Below are positions 54,087 to 63,215 of a DNA stretch of 64,000 nt, piece after piece. Numbering within the stretch: the first letter of the stretch is position 1; the number at the start of each line of letters is the position of its first letter. The translations under genes and the position numbers were made by a program. The notes beneath the pieces were generated by a model. The model did not search any database and had not been told where the DNA came from. It saw nothing but the letters and a program-made list of their open reading frames with translations. Origin of the DNA: CAYMUR01 sp964393615 (GTDB lineage Bacteria; Planctomycetota; Planctomycetia; Pirellulales; Pirellulaceae); assembly GCA_964393615.1 (NCBI GenBank), contig CAYMUR010000019.1, positions 4,452 through 68,451 on the forward strand, read 5' to 3'.

Positions 54087-54434
54087 TTAGCTGAAAACAG
54101 TTTCATAAGTATCTTGGTCGAATCCGACAACGAGCGTTTTGCCACGGCGCAGAGTCGGCGCGCGTAAGTTTCCCGTTGGGCCGAGCAATAGCTTCACGAG
54201 AGTTGCAGGGCTGGGCTTGTCTTTTTTTATGTCAATCTGCACAACCGATTTGCCTTTTGCGGAATAAATGTGATTGACTTGTGCCGCCAGTTCTAAGGCT
54301 TCTTTTTTTTGCAGCCTGGTCTTTTTGGCATTGATCTCTTCACGTACAGAAATATCAGCGTTTGCAAGAAACTCTTGCGTTTTAAGACAGGTCTTTCAGC
54401 CAGGTCGGTGATAGTGCCAATCAATCTTGGGCAT
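54087..54434 (-). CDS. ArsC-family selenoprotein with Sec13 encoded by UGA
   Basis: 115 residues read through one TGA. ATG 54434 has AAGGA eight bases upstream and the frame ends with TAA at 54087-54089. Codon 13 (54398-54396) is TGA. The protein starts MPKIDWHYHRPG-U-KTCLKT, giving a U-x-x-C redox motif (Sec13, Cys16) at the N terminus of a thioredoxin-like ArsC/Spx fold. It continues with helices (QEFLANADISVREEINAKK, LQKKEALELAAQ) and the family-typical GPTGNLRAPTL and VGFDQDTYE, where RAP holds the cis-Pro. No stop interrupts the frame after the TGA for 102 codons. A 6-bp hairpin, GCAAGA-GTT-TCTTGC, starts 17 nt after the TGA (annotated separately). I recall ArsC-like (seleno)proteins of this sort in Planctomycetes. 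Likely a thiol/selenol oxidoreductase; arsenate reduction is not shown. No sel genes are in the window. Confidence 0.88.
54364..54378 (-). promoter_or_regulatory. Candidate bacterial SECIS hairpin
   Basis: On the minus strand GCAAGA-GUU-UCUUGC forms a perfect 6-bp stem with a GUU loop. Its 5' arm begins 17 nt after the UGA, so the loop is about 23 nt downstream. SelB-binding hairpins in bacteria lie just after the UGA, within the coding region, with a GU in the loop, so position and loop both agree. A shorter AAGAC-CU-GUCUU stem lies between. Confidence 0.6.
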
Positions 54435-54877
54435 GGTGTTTTCCTTTCAGTTTCGAGGGTCGGTGGCCTGCATTTCTTCATAGATTCGCACAGGGGCGTC
54501 CGGTTTATTGTGTTGCATGTGAGCGTCGTATCGATACAGCAAAATACATGATTTTCCTGGGCCGAAGGTAGGGAAAGTACCAGTTGCCGAAAACTTGGAA
54601 TTCGTTCGGCTGAAAATGGATCGGCAATCCGAATTCCAGCGCGCCCAATCCACCCAGTGGTAACAAGTCACGGTGGGAAACACCTTCGTAGGTTGGACGT
54701 TGAGTTCCTGACAGACGATGCATACGGTTTCTGGAGGCAAAAAGGCCTGCAAGATCATGGAGTTTTATGCAGCGTCTTAGTCTATCCGCAGAGGAGAATC
54801 GTCGTCAATACACCGCAGGTTGAGAGGCTGCCCCGTTCAACACGAAAACGAATGTTGTGCAGATGTATTGCGGGAAG
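54435..54877. other. Region upstream of the selenoprotein gene; possible gene remnant
   Basis: 443 bp between the PEP-CTERM haloperoxidase gene and the selenoprotein gene, both on the minus strand. A 103-codon minus frame (54758-54447) ends 12 bases before the selenoprotein ATG. It has two CxxC-like spots (CIVC and others) but no recognised family, and another frame at 54723-54505 also looks protein-like in places, so this could be a frameshifted remnant. I do not call a gene here. Confidence 0.35.
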
Positions 54878-57604
54878 TTAACGGATAGAACTGTCTGTAA
54901 CCGGTTGGCATGCATTGCGAATTCGTAGAGCGACACAGATGCCTAACGCCCCAAAAAGCAGACCTGTAGCGGTTGCAGGTTCGGGGACGGCATGTTCCTG
55001 GTTTGCACCAGTCACAGTGGTTGAGGTATTGAAGTCAATGACAACGTTCGGAAACGTGGGACTTTGGATAAGTTCGCTGCTTTCCATCAGTAGTGTCTCT
55101 TCTGTAGCACGTATCACATTTCCTTTCGCTGCCAAAGTGCTTAGATTGTTGCCAGGGGCGACGGTTCCTGTCGAGTTGTTCAGGTCGCCACCAATTTCGC
55201 CAGTGCCAGAGATGGTACCATCCAGGACAGAGACTGATCCTCCATCGTTGTGCATGACGTTATTGATAGCCAACAACCCGCCACCGAGTTTGCGGACCAA
55301 GTTGCCGTTGAGATTCAATGCGTTATTGAAGGCGAGGCTTGAACCGTTTTCGACGATGATGTCGCTGTTGGCCTGAACGTTGACGACCGCCTGAAATTCA
55401 TGTTGGCCTTGGTGGATGGTGAGAGAGGCAATGTCATCTGTCGCGGCATTTAAATTGATGCTCCCAGTACCAGCAACGACATACCGATTGCTGTTTTCGA
55501 ATTCAATCTGTTTGACCGTGACATCTTCTGTAAGGACGACGGTGTGGGCAGTGGAAATTTTGTCTGTAAAACGGGCCGTATCTCGATTGCCGTTTGGGAC
55601 CTGTTTGGGATTCCAGTTGTTCTCGTCAGACCATGTTCCGCTCCCATCAACGTCCCATGTTGAATCGATAACCGACGGGTCGTAGGCGCCTTGGAAATAT
55701 AAACTCGCCAGGTTATAAGCGTTGATACCAATCGAGGATCCCATGGTACGACCGGCAAAGTCGTCTGGTGGAACATGGATACCGCCCCACAGTCGTGAGA
55801 TTCCCGCTTCATCGGCTGCGTCGTAATATTTCGCCCACTGCAAGGTCACAGTTTCCGATGGGCCTAATTCGAAATCTAGAAAATCGTCTTGCGTAAATGT
55901 CATTTCGCCCAGGCCCGCCGGAAAATATTCGCTGCCGGTAAACAGCGATAATACTTCAGCCGCGGCGCGACTAAAAGTACTATGGCCAGAGACGTAGGCC
56001 GCAAATGCCGGCGTGACGAAATTGTCCTGTTGGTAGGGAACCCAATTTTCTGCCAGGATCCAGTCACAACCGCTAAACTCGGTTTGGGGATTGTCTGGCT
56101 CATGATTCCAGGCAAAGATAGCCACCTTGTCAACCAACTGTGCCTCCGTATAGTACTCGACAAAGTTGCCGTTGTTGTCGCGATTAGCATTGACGTAAAC
56201 ATTGCGATGTTTTCCGCCCAGTGCAATGGATTGCGCAGTCATTAATTCGACCAAATCAGTTTCTAATGGCAAACCATTTGGATCGTAAGATGCAAGCGCA
56301 TTCGGATCAGACGATTGTCCTAAACTGCCCATGTGTCGGATCATCGTGATTGGACGTACATAATCATATTGGCGTTTTGTACCCCAAGCAGCGACGGCTG
56401 AGTCATGGACGGCAGCGTTGAGGGAAAAACCAAGTTTCACGTCCCATTCGAGGTCGTCGACAACCGGACCGCTGGTGCCGATCTGCTTCACTAAAGAGGG
56501 ATGGTCAGATACTTCGTTTGCGAGAACGTTCCAGTGTCCGGGAGGCGTTTCAGAAGCAGGGCCGTCGGCCCAGAACTCGGCTAACACCCGCGCATAGTCA
56601 GCACGTTTTACAAGGTTATCCGTATAGGGCTGGTTGGTCACAGGGTTGAGAGAATAACCTTGGTCGTTATGAGTTCCCAAAGGGCGATTGCCGCTGGTGT
56701 TAGGAGAGATATTGATTAGCTGAGTACCGTTTCCCTGGCTGGGATCGAGGCCACTGCTAAAGCGTATCATGGACAAGGTATGTTCGGTGAATTCAGTGCT
56801 GCCAAACTGAGGAGGAGGACCGGGATCGATTTCTGACCAGTTGTAGGGACTGGGGTTAGTCGGTTTTCCCAAAGCAAATGTTGTTACGTTGCCCCAGTGT
56901 GGACCGACGTATTCCTGCAGATCAACACCAATTGGTATGCCGTTTTGTGTTGTCGATGAATCAATAAACAGTGGCTGCCAATGGTTAACGTTACTTAACG
57001 ATGGTCCGTTGGGTCCTGTCACCGAAGGATGATCTACGATCATGGGAGCATTGGCCGGTGAGTAGTTGGTGTTGTCAATGTACCCGTTGTTTTCGTTGGA
57101 TCCGTCATGGATGTTGGCATCCAGTATGGTTTGTGCGATCCGGTTGCCGATAGCGGAGGGCGTATCTCCCTGAGTGGTTGTAATATTCTTGTCGTAACCT
57201 AAATCGTCCATGAGCGTATCGAAGTAGTGCTGTGATGTGACAGGATCCACTGCCAGCGAATATCGTTGTGAGAGAACACGATATGCAGCGTAACTAATGG
57301 ATTCGTTGCGCGCGGCCTGTGCGTCTGTTGCAGTATGTTTGTCAGTGTAAAACTTTCCCTGTGCCGTGTTGTCATAGGCAGACCAGGCATCATAGATAGC
57401 GGCACTGGTATGATACAGATTGCGAGAATGGACGGTGGGCGCTGGGAAGTCGATGCGAATAGAGTCCAGCAAGACTTCATTCCATTGCCGGGCCACAGAG
57501 TCTTCGGCAGTGGCTGACGATGTTGTCAGTATCAATAAAAGGGCAGCAGTCAGTACGGACAGTAATGACTTGTACCGATGGGTTCGCTCAGTCTGGCTAT
57601 CCAT
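54878..57604 (-). CDS. Secreted vanadium-haloperoxidase-like (PAP2 fold) protein with PEP-CTERM signal
   Basis: 908 residues. Residues 1-33 form a signal peptide (LLSVLTAALLLILTTSSATA). The acid-phosphatase/vanadate site is complete: K-x6-RP as TKRQYDYVRP near 408, SGHS in AAYVSGHSTFS near 539, and R-x3-GIH-x3-D as RLWGGIHVPPDD near 605. These residues bind vanadate or phosphate, so the enzyme could be a haloperoxidase or a phosphatase. From about 645 there is an autotransporter-like beta-repeat region starting DSTWDVDGSGTWSDENNWNP. It ends AVPEPATATGLLFGALGICV and basic residues, a PEP-CTERM tag directing it to the cell surface or matrix. No exosortase gene is in the window. Confidence 0.88.
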   Translation of the reverse strand: MDSQTERTHRYKSLLSVLTAALLLILTTSSATAEDSVARQWNEVLLDSIRIDFPAPTVHSRNLYHTSAAIYDAWSAYDNTAQGKFYTDKHTATDAQAARNESISYAAYRVLSQRYSLAVDPVTSQHYFDTLMDDLGYDKNITTTQGDTPSAIGNRIAQTILDANIHDGSNENNGYIDNTNYSPANAPMIVDHPSVTGPNGPSLSNVNHWQPLFIDSSTTQNGIPIGVDLQEYVGPHWGNVTTFALGKPTNPSPYNWSEIDPGPPPQFGSTEFTEHTLSMIRFSSGLDPSQGNGTQLINISPNTSGNRPLGTHNDQGYSLNPVTNQPYTDNLVKRADYARVLAEFWADGPASETPPGHWNVLANEVSDHPSLVKQIGTSGPVVDDLEWDVKLGFSLNAAVHDSAVAAWGTKRQYDYVRPITMIRHMGSLGQSSDPNALASYDPNGLPLETDLVELMTAQSIALGGKHRNVYVNANRDNNGNFVEYYTEAQLVDKVAIFAWNHEPDNPQTEFSGCDWILAENWVPYQQDNFVTPAFAAYVSGHSTFSRAAAEVLSLFTGSEYFPAGLGEMTFTQDDFLDFELGPSETVTLQWAKYYDAADEAGISRLWGGIHVPPDDFAGRTMGSSIGINAYNLASLYFQGAYDPSVIDSTWDVDGSGTWSDENNWNPKQVPNGNRDTARFTDKISTAHTVVLTEDVTVKQIEFENSNRYVVAGTGSINLNAATDDIASLTIHQGQHEFQAVVNVQANSDIIVENGSSLAFNNALNLNGNLVRKLGGGLLAINNVMHNDGGSVSVLDGTISGTGEIGGDLNNSTGTVAPGNNLSTLAAKGNVIRATEETLLMESSELIQSPTFPNVVIDFNTSTTVTGANQEHAVPEPATATGLLFGALGICVALRIRNACQPVTDSSIR

Positions 57605-58280
57605 CTGCCTGCACCTGCTGCTAGATATTCGTAAATAGTGGTTAGCCCTTGCCGACTCTACGGTTCCTATTTCTAATTACACACAAGGTTCGGTTTAAAT
57701 AGTCTAAGGAAATACTTTGCTGCAGAAGCTTCAATAAAGGAAACACTTATGCCCCATCGGTGATTGGATGGAGCGACCAATGATCTGGCGGTCAGACTTT
57801 GTTTAGTTCTCGTTCGGACAGTAAATGTGCGTTTTGATGGGATAGGGATACCCCTTCTACTACTATAAACGCCCGTTCCAATATGTCAATGTTTGCGGAG
57901 TCAGTGGATAGGATATAAGTTGTTTTCATGTTAGGAGATCCAGTCAGACGTCGCTCTGGGTCACTCGGTCTTTCGCTGATTAACGATGGTTGTTGCAGCA
58001 GATCTCGTGATTGAATTTACGAGCCACATTTTTACAATGCTTTTACCATTTCAACAAAATGTTGCAGAGGCCCAGTTTGTTATCATGGTTAACGCTCATA
58101 GGATCCTGTGCTGATTGGAGTCACCTGCGAGTTTCAAGAAGCAAAGTAAGATGTGTGTGAAAAATGATCGTTTGTTGCCAGGTGAAGTATGGTCGACACT
58201 TGGATAAGGAAATGTTAGAGTTACCCACCCCGGTTGTGAGCATGAGTGGATGATCGAAATAAGAGATTGGAATAACAAAA
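57605..58280. other. Divergent intergenic region, nothing recognised
   Basis: 676 bp between the haloperoxidase-like gene (minus) and the first propeller paralogue (plus). It should hold both promoters. AT-rich, no gene-like frame, RNA or repeat noticed. Confidence 0.45.
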
Positions 58281-59837
58281 ATGAATAAAATGACCACTTA
58301 CCGAATTGGCATCGCGTTAATAATGAGCCATTGGTTTTCAGTGGCTTACGCCGACAGTCAATTGCACCCGTATGAAGAACAAATTGCCAATACCCACTGG
58401 CAATTATTTTTGGATGATTATGTGATTGAACGGAGCACTGGATTCCAACGGGTCATTCATCATCCCGTGTCCCAAGGAGTGGTGATCAAGGCAGACAAAC
58501 CGTGGGAAACGCTGGGGCTGTCCGTGATGTATGTTGGGCATCGCCAGGATGGACGATTTGAGTGTTACTATCGTGTGCATGGTAACAATCTCCCCGGTGA
58601 TACGACCGCTTATGCTGTCAGTGACGATGGGATTCATTGGCAGAAACCCGACCTGGGACTTGTCGATGGGCCCAATGGCACGGAAAACAACTTACTGCCT
58701 TGTGGATCTCCTTTTGAAATTGGCCAGTACGGAAACGTGACAGATCCAGACAAGCAATACATGATTTCTCTCGGTGACAAACCGCTAGGGCATAAAATGC
58801 AAGTGTTTTTTGCCAAGCAGTTACCGGATTGGATAAACGATCGGAATTGGCGAGATAAGCTGGTCGCAGCAGGCAGCAAGCCAAGTTATAAATTGGGATT
58901 GCACTTTTGGGACGACCAGCACGACGAGTGGGTTTTCATGCGACAAAGTCCAAACCACCCGCCTACTCGTTGCATCGGACGGTGGGCAACCAAGGATTTG
59001 CAGAATTGGACGGTGCGACCGGTCTTCTATCCCGATGCCCATGACGGTACCGATCCTCGTTTTTTTGACGAGATCTACGGAATGCATGCCATGTACACCG
59101 AGGGAATGGTATTGGGATTTGCTGAGTGGATGATTGGTGATCAGACACGGCCAGATATGGCCGTCTTGGAACAAGAATTAATCGGTCGCGTGCACATGAA
59201 GGGTACGATGGAAGTTCGACTGGCTGTCAGCCGTGATGGAGGGTTTACCTGGGACCGGACGGTCAGCCGTGAAGCCTGGATTCCACATGGTCGCGAAGAC
59301 GATTCTTTTGACCGCTGTGTCCGGTTTTATACTTCGCCGGTGCGAATGGGAGATGACGACTGGTTTTATTGTACGGTAGTCAATGGCGATCACGGATCGA
59401 GTTTCGATTATTACAAGAACCGTAGCCCGGTTATCCAGTGTAGTTTGTACATACAAAAGCATCATCGCTATGTCAGCCTGACAGCGGGTAACACACCGCA
59501 AATTCTGATTACCAAGCCAATGCAGGTGATGGGAAACAAGTTGCAATTGAATGTCGATTCCAGCCATGGTGAAGTCAAAGTTGGGATCGGAATCGACAAA
59601 ACTCACACCATTTTTTCTACCAAGGCCATTTTACCGAACTATACCGTGCGAGATCGTCAAGGCAATACGCACTTGGAAGAAGGATTCCGTTTGAAAGACT
59701 GCAAACCGATCCAGGCCGATAGCATCGAGCATACGGTAGAATGGAACGATGCCAGCCTGGAATCGCTACAAGGGAAAACGGTAAGACTCTACATCATGGT
59801 CCAGGATGCAGAACTGTACGGTTTTCGTTGGCAGTGA
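58281..59837 (+). CDS. Secreted five-bladed-propeller glycosidase-like protein, paralogue 1
   Basis: 518 residues with a signal peptide (IGIALIMSHWFSVAYA). The body resembles clan GH-J/GH43-type propellers: WQLFLDDYVIERSTGFQRV, YRVHGNNLPGDTTAYAVSDD, DGIHWQKPDLGLVDG, CIGRWATKDLQNW, LAVSRDGGFTWDR (an Asp-box-like repeat). Such proteins are common in Planctomycetes and often sit near sulfatases, but none is here; substrate and activity are unknown. Closely related to the convergent gene at 61716-60121; the last 86 codons are almost identical to it at DNA level. Confidence 0.72.
   Translation: MNKMTTYRIGIALIMSHWFSVAYADSQLHPYEEQIANTHWQLFLDDYVIERSTGFQRVIHHPVSQGVVIKADKPWETLGLSVMYVGHRQDGRFECYYRVHGNNLPGDTTAYAVSDDGIHWQKPDLGLVDGPNGTENNLLPCGSPFEIGQYGNVTDPDKQYMISLGDKPLGHKMQVFFAKQLPDWINDRNWRDKLVAAGSKPSYKLGLHFWDDQHDEWVFMRQSPNHPPTRCIGRWATKDLQNWTVRPVFYPDAHDGTDPRFFDEIYGMHAMYTEGMVLGFAEWMIGDQTRPDMAVLEQELIGRVHMKGTMEVRLAVSRDGGFTWDRTVSREAWIPHGREDDSFDRCVRFYTSPVRMGDDDWFYCTVVNGDHGSSFDYYKNRSPVIQCSLYIQKHHRYVSLTAGNTPQILITKPMQVMGNKLQLNVDSSHGEVKVGIGIDKTHTIFSTKAILPNYTVRDRQGNTHLEEGFRLKDCKPIQADSIEHTVEWNDASLESLQGKTVRLYIMVQDAELYGFRWQ
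59554..59812 (+). repeat. 259-bp inverted repeat, left arm (3' end of paralogue 1)
   Basis: These 259 bp match the reverse complement of 60146-60404 with one mismatch (ACGGTAAG against ACAGTAAG). The arms are coding in both genes. Upstream of the arms the genes differ at many positions. Confidence 0.93.
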
Positions 59838-60120
59838 TCAGCATGTTTTCGATCAACATGTTTTCTTGAAAAATGTTTACCGCTAACTTGGTCCGGGATT
59901 GTGCAAGCGATTATCAATCTCAACTGAAAGAATCCTTGAAATTGGATCAATTCGTGGAGTGCTGTGTGTAGCGGGGCTCTTGGGAACTTGTCGAAATCGC
60001 AAGGCAAGGTTTTACCCCGCCGGTCTGCAATACCCTACCGGTCAGCAATACGGTCGCGAAGGTGTGTGGGTGCTATTCGTGACGTTTTACTGAACACAGA
60101 GAAATGCCAATCACGAATGG

Positions 60121-61716
60121 CTATTTGAACCTGAACCCATACAGGTCTGCATCCTGGACCATGATGTAGAGTCTTACTGTTTTCCCTTGTAGCGATTCCA
60201 GGCTGGCATCGTTCCATTCTACCGTATGCTCGATGCTATCGGCCTGGATCGGTTTGCAGTCTTTCAAACGGAATCCTTCTTCCAAGTGCGTATTGCCTTG
60301 ACGATCTCGCACGGTATAGTTCGGTAAAATGGCCTTGGTAGAAAAAATGGTGTGAGTTTTGTCGATTCCGATCCCAACTTTGACTTCACCATGGCTGGAA
60401 TCGAGGTTTAACTCAAGTGTTTTACCGGTGACTTGGATCTCTTTGGTGATCAGAATTTGCGGTGTGTTACCCGTTGTCAGGCTGACATAGCGGTTGTGCT
60501 TTTGTACGAATAACGCTCCCAAGTGCTTGGGTCTTCGTTTTTGATAGTATCCCATACCGGCTCCGTGGTCGCCTGCTTTGACCGTACAATAAAACCAGTC
60601 CTCGTCGCCCATCCGTAACGGCGCGGTATAGGTAATCACGGTTCGATTGTAACTGTCTTCTTCCGTGCCGTGAGGAATCCAGGCTTCGCGACTGACCGTG
60701 CGTTTCCAGGTAAATCCCCAGTCACGACTGACTGCGATTCGCGTTTCCATGGGACCTTTCATGTAAACACGGCCGATCAACTCTTGTGGCAGTACCGAAT
60801 AGTCGGGTCGTGTTTGATCCCCGATAAACCATTCGATGAAGCCCAGAATAATTCCTTCGGTATAGATGGCGCACATCCCATACATTTCATCAAAATAGCG
60901 AGGATCGGTCGAATCGTGCGCATCTGGATACGCGACGGGTTTTAGCGACCAGTTGTGTAAGTCCTTGGTCGCCCACCGACCAATACAACGAGTCGGTGGA
61001 TGGTTAGGGCTTTGACGCATAAAAACCCAGTCTTTGTGCTCTGGGTCCCAGAAATGCAAACCCAGTTTATAACTAGGTTTGGTGCCAACTTCGACCAGCT
61101 TCGTACGCCAGTTTGGGTCGTTTTCCCAATCCGGTAACTGACTAGCGAAGTAGAGACGCATTTTGTGTCCTAGTGCCTTATCTCCGAGGGCCACTAGAAA
61201 TTGCTTGTTAGGATCAGTCACATTCCCGTATTGACCCAGTGCAAAGGGAGCGCCGCAAGGTAGTAGATTGTTTTCCTTACCGTTGGGTCCATCGACTAGT
61301 CCCAGGTTAGGTTTTTTCCAATGAATGCCATCGTCACTAGTGGCGTAAGCCGTCGTATCATTAGGAATATTTTTACCGTGGACACGATAATAACACTCTA
61401 GTTTTCCGTCTTTGCGTTGGCCTACGTAGAGTGGTGACAGCCCTGCAGTTTCCCACGGTTGATCAGCAGGAATGACCACGCCCTTTGCCTGCGGATGGTG
61501 GAGCTCACGGCGAAATCCGGTACTTCGTTCCAGAATATAATCATCCAGAAATAATTCCCAAAAAGGTTCGGATGGTTGATCGATCGCTGTTTCGGAATGG
61601 GCGGCTGAGTCATTCGCAAACGAGAGGCCAACGTAGCTTAAAAAAACAATCAGGATTGCCAGTTGCAGAGGAAGGTGTTTTTTTTGACTTGGAACCAATG
61701 TGTGAAAGTAAGGCAA
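60121..61716 (-). CDS. Secreted five-bladed-propeller glycosidase-like protein, paralogue 2
   Basis: 531 residues on the opposite strand, convergent with paralogue 1. Signal peptide is LQLAILIVFLSYVGLSFA. Conserved segments include WELFLDDYILERSTGFRREL, YRVHGKNIPNDTTAYATSDD, CIGRWATKDLHNWS and IAVSRDWGFTWKRTVSREAW. The C-terminal 86 residues are shared with paralogue 1. Family and function as for that gene; duplication followed by gene conversion is inferred. Confidence 0.72.
   Translation of the reverse strand: MPYFHTLVPSQKKHLPLQLAILIVFLSYVGLSFANDSAAHSETAIDQPSEPFWELFLDDYILERSTGFRRELHHPQAKGVVIPADQPWETAGLSPLYVGQRKDGKLECYYRVHGKNIPNDTTAYATSDDGIHWKKPNLGLVDGPNGKENNLLPCGAPFALGQYGNVTDPNKQFLVALGDKALGHKMRLYFASQLPDWENDPNWRTKLVEVGTKPSYKLGLHFWDPEHKDWVFMRQSPNHPPTRCIGRWATKDLHNWSLKPVAYPDAHDSTDPRYFDEMYGMCAIYTEGIILGFIEWFIGDQTRPDYSVLPQELIGRVYMKGPMETRIAVSRDWGFTWKRTVSREAWIPHGTEEDSYNRTVITYTAPLRMGDEDWFYCTVKAGDHGAGMGYYQKRRPKHLGALFVQKHNRYVSLTTGNTPQILITKEIQVTGKTLELNLDSSHGEVKVGIGIDKTHTIFSTKAILPNYTVRDRQGNTHLEEGFRLKDCKPIQADSIEHTVEWNDASLESLQGKTVRLYIMVQDADLYGFRFK
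60146..60404 (-). repeat. 259-bp inverted repeat, right arm (3' end of paralogue 2)
   Basis: Mirror copy of 59554-59812, separated from it by 333 bp that include the two stop codons and about 280 bp of intergenic sequence. Near-identity limited to the 3' ends suggests local gene conversion. Confidence 0.93.
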
Positions 61717-62060
61717 AGGATATTTCTCCCATAGTGGCGTGTTTGTTGGAATGAAAATCTTGTCACATACAAGTTCATTGGATATTGGAATAGACCAAAT
61801 TGCAAGATCCGATTGAATTTTCTACTGGGTTGAAATGTGTTAGGAATGGTCCGGAGGACAGAAATCGGAAGAACTATGTTTTTGTTACACGGGCTTTTGG
61901 TCCAGTGCTTCTCGTTGGAAGCGGGCGCTGACAATGAACGGTGACTCTCCATGCGCACGGGGTGTTGGCATTACGATTGGAACCACTGGTAGGTAAAGTT
62001 TTTTAGAGGGCTCGGACTAGCTGCCAGCGAATGAAATATCCATGATGGATCCATCACGAG
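61717..62060. other. Intergenic region, nothing recognised
   Basis: 344 bp between paralogue 2 and the PLP enzyme gene, both minus strand. Promoter of paralogue 2 is expected here. No other feature seen. Confidence 0.4.
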
Positions 62061-63215
62061 TTAGTATGTTAGCTCATCATGAAGTGCCTGGATGATTGCA
62101 GCCACGTCACCGTCGCGCAGGCTGACCGGACTGACAAATGCAATGCCTGGGTCACGGTCACTTTCACCGAGAATAATACAACGCCCTCGCAGTCGCTGGC
62201 GTAGGACTCCATCGGCGTGCAGTTCCAATACGGGCCAGGGTTGGCCGTTGGGCGCAGGAAACAGTTTGCGGGCCTGCAACGTTTTCAGATTCTGTAAGCC
62301 CTCAAGCAGCTGGTCAATGTGGTTGTGCCAGGTTCTCAACTCTTCGTCGTGATCGCGGTTGGAATAGCGTTTTAAAGCGGTCATGAGTCCAACGATCTGT
62401 TCCTTGCTGACTTTCATACTTCGACCGATACCGTGACCTGGTGAGCGAGAGATCCAACCTTCATCGGTGAACTTTTTTAAAGACCATGTTTCAGGACGCA
62501 CGTCCATGTCGACCATTTGCAGCCAGGCGCTGCGGATCAGGTTTTCACGACCAGCCAGAATTCCCGAAGCCTGTGGACCGGCGATATGCTTGCCGCCACT
62601 AATGGCGACCAGGTCGGCACCGACCTCGATGAACCGATGCAGGTTTTCACGTGGTGGTAGTGACATGGCTCCGTCGACGATCAGTGGCAAGCCTCGATCG
62701 TGTGCAAGCTGTGCGAGCTTGCCGATGGCTGGACGCTCGTCGGTTTGCAACCACACGTAGACAATGGCGGCAGTCCGCGGGGTGATTGCGTCGGCGATGT
62801 GTCCCAGCGCATTGCCAGCGTTGTAGTCCACGGGAACCAATTTGGCACCGGACACGCGAAGCGGATGGTCGTAATCGTAGGGACCGAGTATTGGAAAGAT
62901 CATCTCGTCTCGATCGAAACCAGTCGTGTCGGGCAGGGCGTCCATGCGATCGGGATCGTTACCACACAAGCAGGCTGCCGCGGCTAGTGACAATGAAGCG
63001 GCTGCTCCACACGTGACTAAGCCAGCTTCGGCGCCGGTACACTCGGCGATCAACCTGGAGGCCGCGGCTTCGAGGTTGTCGATCTCAACATAAGAACGAC
63101 TTGCAGCTGCCATGGCTTCGATTACTACTTCATGGGGGCAACTGCCGGCAACTCGCGTCGCGTAGCCTACCGCGTTGATGATCGTCGGGACCCCTAATTG
63201 TTCGTAGATGCTCAT
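62061..63215 (-). CDS. SelA-like PLP-dependent enzyme (DgaE / L-seryl-tRNA(Sec) transferase-like)
   Basis: 384-residue fold-type I PLP enzyme. It starts YEQLGVPTIINAVGYATRV and has GLVTCGAAASLSLAAAACLC and the PLP lysine in ISGGKHIAGPQASGILAGR near residue 210, all typical of the COG1921 group. That group has true selenocysteine synthases (SelA, longer, near 460 residues, with an N-terminal tRNA-binding part) and shorter enzymes such as D-glucosaminate-6-phosphate ammonia-lyase (DgaE). The short length and missing tRNA-binding part favour the DgaE type. It therefore probably does not make Sec-tRNA for the nearby selenoprotein. Confidence 0.8.
   Translation of the reverse strand: MSIYEQLGVPTIINAVGYATRVAGSCPHEVVIEAMAAASRSYVEIDNLEAAASRLIAECTGAEAGLVTCGAAASLSLAAAACLCGNDPDRMDALPDTTGFDRDEMIFPILGPYDYDHPLRVSGAKLVPVDYNAGNALGHIADAITPRTAAIVYVWLQTDERPAIGKLAQLAHDRGLPLIVDGAMSLPPRENLHRFIEVGADLVAISGGKHIAGPQASGILAGRENLIRSAWLQMVDMDVRPETWSLKKFTDEGWISRSPGHGIGRSMKVSKEQIVGLMTALKRYSNRDHDEELRTWHNHIDQLLEGLQNLKTLQARKLFPAPNGQPWPVLELHADGVLRQRLRGRCIILGESDRDPGIAFVSPVSLRDGDVAAIIQALHDELTY

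Noticed and set aside
54293..54551. Short plus- and minus-strand frames around the TGA of the selenoprotein
   Set aside because: They have no family resemblance and appear only because the true frame is broken by the in-frame TGA.
54447..54758. 103-codon minus frame just upstream of the selenoprotein, considered as an operon partner
   Set aside because: No recognisable fold, start uncertain, and another frame over the same DNA looks equally protein-like, so no gene is called.
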